This document shows, piece after piece, positions 48,270 through 51,649 of a DNA stretch of 51,649 nt; position 1 is the stretch's first letter; each line of letters begins with the position of its first letter. The translations under genes were made by a program, and so were the position numbers. The notes under the pieces were generated by a model. The model was given only the letters and a program-made list of their open reading frames with translations. It searched no databases and was not told the origin of the DNA. Source of the DNA: Chloroflexota bacterium (GTDB taxonomy: Bacteria; Chloroflexota; Chloroflexia; Thermomicrobiales; UBA6265); assembly GCA_023389575.1 (NCBI GenBank), contig JAEWEG010000069.1, forward strand, positions 1 through 51,649. Reading direction: 5' to 3'.

Positions 48270-49379
48270 TCAGTGGGCGATCGAGCCGTCGGCGCGACGG
48301 GCGGCGAGGTTCAGGTGGGGGCGATACGGATACCGGGCCAGCATCTCTTCCCGTAGCTCCACGCCGATGCCTGGCCGGTCGGGCACCGTCACGTAGCCAT
48401 CGTCGACCACCAGCGGGTGCTCGACGATGTCGTTCAGCACGGTGGCCTGGCCCTCCATCAGCGCGTAGTTGGGAATCGACGCGCCGAACTGGACGAAGGC
48501 CGCGAGATTGACCTGGCTGCCCATCAGGTGGGGGAACACGTTGACGAAGGCGGATTCGGCGACCGCCGCGATCTTGCGGCACTGGGTGAACCCGCCCGAC
48601 AGCGAGAGGTCGGGCCGGATCATCGCCAGTGGCACGGCATCCATCAGCTCGCGGAACTGGAACAGGCTGTGGCAGCGTTCCCCGGCGGCGATCGGGATAT
48701 CCACCCGATCGGCGACGTACTTGAGCGCGGTCACGCTTTCCGGGGCGACCGGGTCTTCGTAGTAGAGGATGCGGAGCGGGGCGATTTCCCGCGCGAGGAT
48801 GACCGATTCATCTGGCCCGAAGTTGCGGTGCAGTTCCACGCCGAGGTCGATGTCATACCCAACCTCATCGCGGATCGCCTGCACGATCTCCGTCGCCGCG
48901 CCGATGTACTTTGAAGGCGTTTGCTCCTCCCAGCCGGGCAGGAACGGCATCGAGCGCAGGGAGGTGTAGCCCTCGTCGACCGCCCGCCGCGCGTTCGCGA
49001 CGTGCTCCTCGACGCTGTTTCCGCCAATGCTGGCGAACACGCGAACCTTGTCCCGCTGCTTCCCGCCCAGCAACTCGTGAACTGGCCTGCCGAGCGATTT
49101 GCCGAGGATGTCCCACAGGGCGATGTCGATCGCGCTCAGGGCGGCGGACAGCACGGGGCTGGGGAAGTGGGCGTTGCGGGTGATTGCCTGGAAGAGATGG
49201 TCCATGCGCGTGGGAGCCTGTCCCACGAATGATTCGTCGAGGTCCTCGATCATCTGGTGGACGACCCGGTGATGGGCCCAGAGTCCGGCTTCGCCAATAC
49301 CAACGATGCCGTCGTCGGTGCGAACCTGGACCAGCAGGCAGCGATCGACCAGGTGGGGCGTGATGCTGACGATTCGCAT
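48270..49379 (-). CDS. Enolase-superfamily sugar-acid dehydratase (mandelate racemase/DgoD-like)
   Basis: The 369-residue protein has the enolase-superfamily barrel with metal ligands D178, E208 and E234, at the expected spacing, within D-L-G-V-E-L-H, Y-Y-E-D-P and A-G-E-R-C. H183 is a likely acid/base. Such enzymes dehydrate sugar acids such as galactonate or mannonate. The next gene on the same strand upstream encodes a Gfo/Idh/MocA dehydrogenase 24 bases away, so the two probably form a sugar-acid catabolic operon. Exact substrate cannot be read from sequence. Confidence 0.9.
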   Translation of the reverse strand: MRIVSITPHLVDRCLLVQVRTDDGIVGIGEAGLWAHHRVVHQMIEDLDESFVGQAPTRMDHLFQAITRNAHFPSPVLSAALSAIDIALWDILGKSLGRPVHELLGGKQRDKVRVFASIGGNSVEEHVANARRAVDEGYTSLRSMPFLPGWEEQTPSKYIGAATEIVQAIRDEVGYDIDLGVELHRNFGPDESVILAREIAPLRILYYEDPVAPESVTALKYVADRVDIPIAAGERCHSLFQFRELMDAVPLAMIRPDLSLSGGFTQCRKIAAVAESAFVNVFPHLMGSQVNLAAFVQFGASIPNYALMEGQATVLNDIVEHPLVVDDGYVTVPDRPGIGVELREEMLARYPYRPHLNLAARRADGSIAH

Positions 49380-49403
49380 GGGGCGGGTTCCTCCGTGGGC
49401 GGG

Positions 49404-50657
49404 TCAGACGAGTCCGAGATGCTCGTCGATCTCGCGCTGATAACCGTCGACCGCGCTGGATTCCACTTCGTCGATGGTGACGGGACGTCCCGCCACGGCC
49501 GATTCGAACAGGGCGTAGACGAGGGCGACCGCTCGCCTGGCGACCGCGCCATCGACTTCAGGCTGGGCGCCGGTACGGATGCATGCCGCGAACTCATGGT
49601 ATTCCAGCGCCACGATCTTCCGGTCGGTGGTCACGAAGTCGAAATCGTAGGTCCAGACCCGCTCGCCGCCGAACAGGTCGGCCGCGACCGGCGAGAGGCG
49701 GTAGCTTGGCGCGTGGTCCAGCACCCGCTCGTCGCTGATGTCGGTGCCATCGTCCAGCACCAGGCGGATGGGATTGCCGTTGCGGTCGCCCGGCGCCGCG
49801 ATCGATCCCGTGGTGCCGAACACCATCCGATGGTTGAAGGGCTGGCCGTGGCCCGCGTTGTTGAAGGTCCACTGGCCCACGGTGTCGTTGGCGAAGGAGA
49901 CGACGCCGAACATGGCGTCTTCCCCGGTGGGGGTGATTTCGTCTGGGAAGTCGCCGACCCACCGCTCGTAAAAGCCGCCGGGGCCGGTGGAATCGGTCTT
50001 GTAGCGGGTCTTTTCGAAGAGGCGGGTTTGACCGTAAGCCTGCGTCGCGGGGCCGAAGTAGTACTGGAGGATGTCGGCGTTGTGGACACCCGCGTCGAGG
50101 GTGAGGGCTCCGCGCAGTTTCATGTGCCGCCAGGGGGTGATGGTGAGGTGGTTGCGGCCGCCGACCGAGGTTTCCATGATGGACTGGCGCTGGCCGATGG
50201 CGCCGTCGTCGAGCAAGGCCCGCACGAGGCGGTTGATCGGGTCGCGGCGGAAGTTCTCGGCGATGGAGAGGACCCTGTCGTTGCGGGTGGCCGCGTCGAT
50301 GACCTGGTTACAGCCACGGATGGTGAGTGCAAGGGGTTTTTCGCACATGGTGTGCAGGCCGAGATTGAGCAGATCGGTGGCGACCCGGTGATGCACGCCG
50401 GTGTCGACCGTGCAATCGGCCGCTTCGAGGCCATCGACTTCCGCCGCCATGCGGGCCGCGTCGTCGAACACCTGGGGGCGCTCGCCGAGCAGGCTCAGCG
50501 CTTCGCCGGCCAGCGCCTCGGCCCGGCCCTGGTCGAGGTCGCAGACGGCGGCGAGGCGCACGTTGTTGTGGCCGGTGGTGGCCAGTTCCGCCAGTCCGGC
50601 GAGGTGCCGCCGGCCCATGCCGCCGCAGCCGACGATCGCGAGTTGCACCTTGTCCAC
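49404..50657 (-). CDS. Gfo/Idh/MocA-family oxidoreductase
   Basis: The 417-residue protein has an N-terminal Rossmann fold (L-A-I-V-G-C-G-G-M-G-R-R-H, about 6-18), the family lysine motif E-K-P-L-A-L, and the C-terminal domain with D-A-G-V-H-N-A-D-I-L (catalytic Asp/His area) and G-T-T-G-S-I. It is an NAD(P)-dependent sugar or inositol dehydrogenase type. GTG at 50657 was chosen for AGGGAGAA six bases upstream; the frame is open to 50759 without family resemblance. Likely first gene of the operon with the dehydratase. Confidence 0.9.
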   Translation of the reverse strand: MDKVQLAIVGCGGMGRRHLAGLAELATTGHNNVRLAAVCDLDQGRAEALAGEALSLLGERPQVFDDAARMAAEVDGLEAADCTVDTGVHHRVATDLLNLGLHTMCEKPLALTIRGCNQVIDAATRNDRVLSIAENFRRDPINRLVRALLDDGAIGQRQSIMETSVGGRNHLTITPWRHMKLRGALTLDAGVHNADILQYYFGPATQAYGQTRLFEKTRYKTDSTGPGGFYERWVGDFPDEITPTGEDAMFGVVSFANDTVGQWTFNNAGHGQPFNHRMVFGTTGSIAAPGDRNGNPIRLVLDDGTDISDERVLDHAPSYRLSPVAADLFGGERVWTYDFDFVTTDRKIVALEYHEFAACIRTGAQPEVDGAVARRAVALVYALFESAVAGRPVTIDEVESSAVDGYQREIDEHLGLV

Positions 50658-50772
50658 GTCGATTTCTCCCTTGCGTGAGGTCGTTTCGCGCAGGGTAGCG
50701 CGGAAACCGGCGCCGGTCGATAGGTGCGGGACGGGTTCCTCGCCTTCCGAGGCGAGCATGGGAGAGACGACG

Positions 50773-51649
50773 TTATCGTTCCCGATTCCTGGGCGTGGCC
50801 AGCCGCCGGGGGAAGTGTCTCTCCGTTGCCCTGAACAGGGGGTAGACGGTGCGGAGGAAGGACACCAGCTCCCGGGCCAGGGCCAATTTGGGCAGGCTCA
50901 CCTTCGCCGGATCGAGGTGACGGAACATGGTGAATTCGGTGTAGAGGACGCCCGGTCGGCCTTCCAGCGCTGCGCGCAGGCGGCGGGACTCGCCGATTGG
51001 CACGACCTCGTCATCCCGGTCGTGGGCGAGGATGACGAGTGGCGCCTGGATATCGGCCAGCACGTTCACCGGCGACATCGCATCCAGCCGGTGCTTCAGC
51101 GGATTCGGCAGCCGGTTCAACGCCGCATCCGCTTCAACGACATCGAGCGCGGTGAGGAGGGGGTGGATCGCCCTGGCATGGGGTGAGAGGTCAGGGATGT
51201 CCCGGAACTCCCCGCGCTGGGCACAGATCGTTCGCAGCCGTTCCGCCTCGTCCGCCTCCAGGTCCCCGGTGAGCGACCGGACGAAGACCGCGCGCGTCAG
51301 TTGGTCCACGCGCCAGGGATGGCGCGTTCCGTAGGTTGTGGTTGAGGCGCTGGCGATGTCGCGGGTCATTGTCCACATCGAGGAAAAGGGCGCCCAGGCC
51401 ACGACGAACGACACCCGGTCACGAATGGATGCCTCCGCGGCGGCCAGCAGCGCGAACGAGCCTCCGACGCAGGTTCCGAGCAGGCCGCTCCGGCTGGCGT
51501 CGATGGTCGGCCGCGATACCAGCCAGTCGTAGGCGAGGGCGATGTTCCGGGTGTCATCGGGGTCCAGTCGCTGGTCGCGCATTGACGGCGACCAGTACAG
51601 CAGGGCCGCGAACCCGGACCGGGCAAGGGCGTCTCCGAGACGCGGCACC
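50773..51649 (-). CDS. Alpha/beta hydrolase (dienelactone-hydrolase-like), 5' end outside window
   Basis: About 291 residues are visible and the frame runs to the window edge, so the start is outside or at a GTG right at the border. The nucleophile elbow is G-T-C-V-G-G, a cysteine as in dienelactone hydrolases. The acid and histidine are likely in I-L-A-H-D-R-D-D-E-V-V-P and F-R-H-L-D. Y-D-W-L-V-S-R-P marks the helix before the elbow. An added basic C-terminal tail is present. Substrate unknown. Confidence 0.8.
   Translation of the reverse strand, partial: VPRLGDALARSGFAALLYWSPSMRDQRLDPDDTRNIALAYDWLVSRPTIDASRSGLLGTCVGGSFALLAAAEASIRDRVSFVVAWAPFSSMWTMTRDIASASTTTYGTRHPWRVDQLTRAVFVRSLTGDLEADEAERLRTICAQRGEFRDIPDLSPHARAIHPLLTALDVVEADAALNRLPNPLKHRLDAMSPVNVLADIQAPLVILAHDRDDEVVPIGESRRLRAALEGRPGVLYTEFTMFRHLDPAKVSLPKLALARELVSFLRTVYPLFRATERHFPRRLATPRNRER

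Overview
High-G+C chromosomal DNA from a bacterium that looks most like Chloroflexota, probably a Thermomicrobia/Thermomicrobiales-type lineage. This placement is inferred, not proven. It rests on twin-arginine secreted proteins with signals ending in A-Q-D/S-A-S-P type sequences, fused PxpB-PxpC, a short archaeal/eukaryote-like ProRS, and a mix of Gram-positive-like surface traits (LPxTG-like tail, SH3 plus transglycosylase) with no outer-membrane genes. Housekeeping genes present are mnmE, rlmN, accD-accA, smc and proS. No rRNA, tRNA or CRISPR array was seen.

Region by region. 1-231: right end of an IS5-family insertion sequence. 258-5022: a one-strand accessory cluster of dprA-like, a RecQ helicase fused to a phosphoribosyltransferase, and an AbiEii/AbiEi type IV toxin-antitoxin pair under a perfect palindromic operator. 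This is the best candidate for an undescribed defence or DNA-processing module. 5104-7121: mnmE and a split-barrel flavin/F420 protein. 7280-11080: zinc-ribbon membrane proteins, a membrane protein/XRE regulator pair with twin operators, and a GNAT acetyltransferase. 11203-16932: an amidase with its small partner, a PPOX protein, an SRPBCC protein, an MFS exporter and two hypothetical proteins. 17397-19386: csoR, a dense DnaA-box cluster with a flanking AT-rich stretch (candidate oriC), and a queuosine-salvage glycosylase gene.

19452-28905: an orphan Tat-exported solute-binding protein behind a palindromic operator, a membrane-anchored alpha/beta hydrolase, rlmN, a small anchored protein, the 5-oxoprolinase operon pxpA-pxpBC, a metallo-beta-lactamase-fold hydrolase and a DinB-fold protein. 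29003-34581: an unknown gene, two dispersed repeats, the acetyl-CoA carboxylase carboxyltransferase pair accD-accA, a TIM-barrel/DUF309 fusion and a Tat-exported protein. 34756-44548: an HTTM membrane protein, an acidic repeat surface protein, smc, a HigB/HigA-like toxin-antitoxin pair, an SH3-repeat lytic transglycosylase and a RibD/DHFR-like reductase. 44751-51649: proS, a DUF188 protein, a 2H phosphoesterase, a GNAT protein, second copies of both dispersed repeats, and a sugar-acid catabolic pair (enolase-superfamily dehydratase plus Gfo/Idh/MocA oxidoreductase), ending in a truncated hydrolase.

Most genes are short transcription units in mixed orientation. Clear operons are recQ-PRT/dprA, abiEi/abiEii, pxpA/pxpBC, accD/accA, higB/higA and the enolase/oxidoreductase pair. 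Functions are read from motifs in the translated sequence. Nothing here has been checked against a database.
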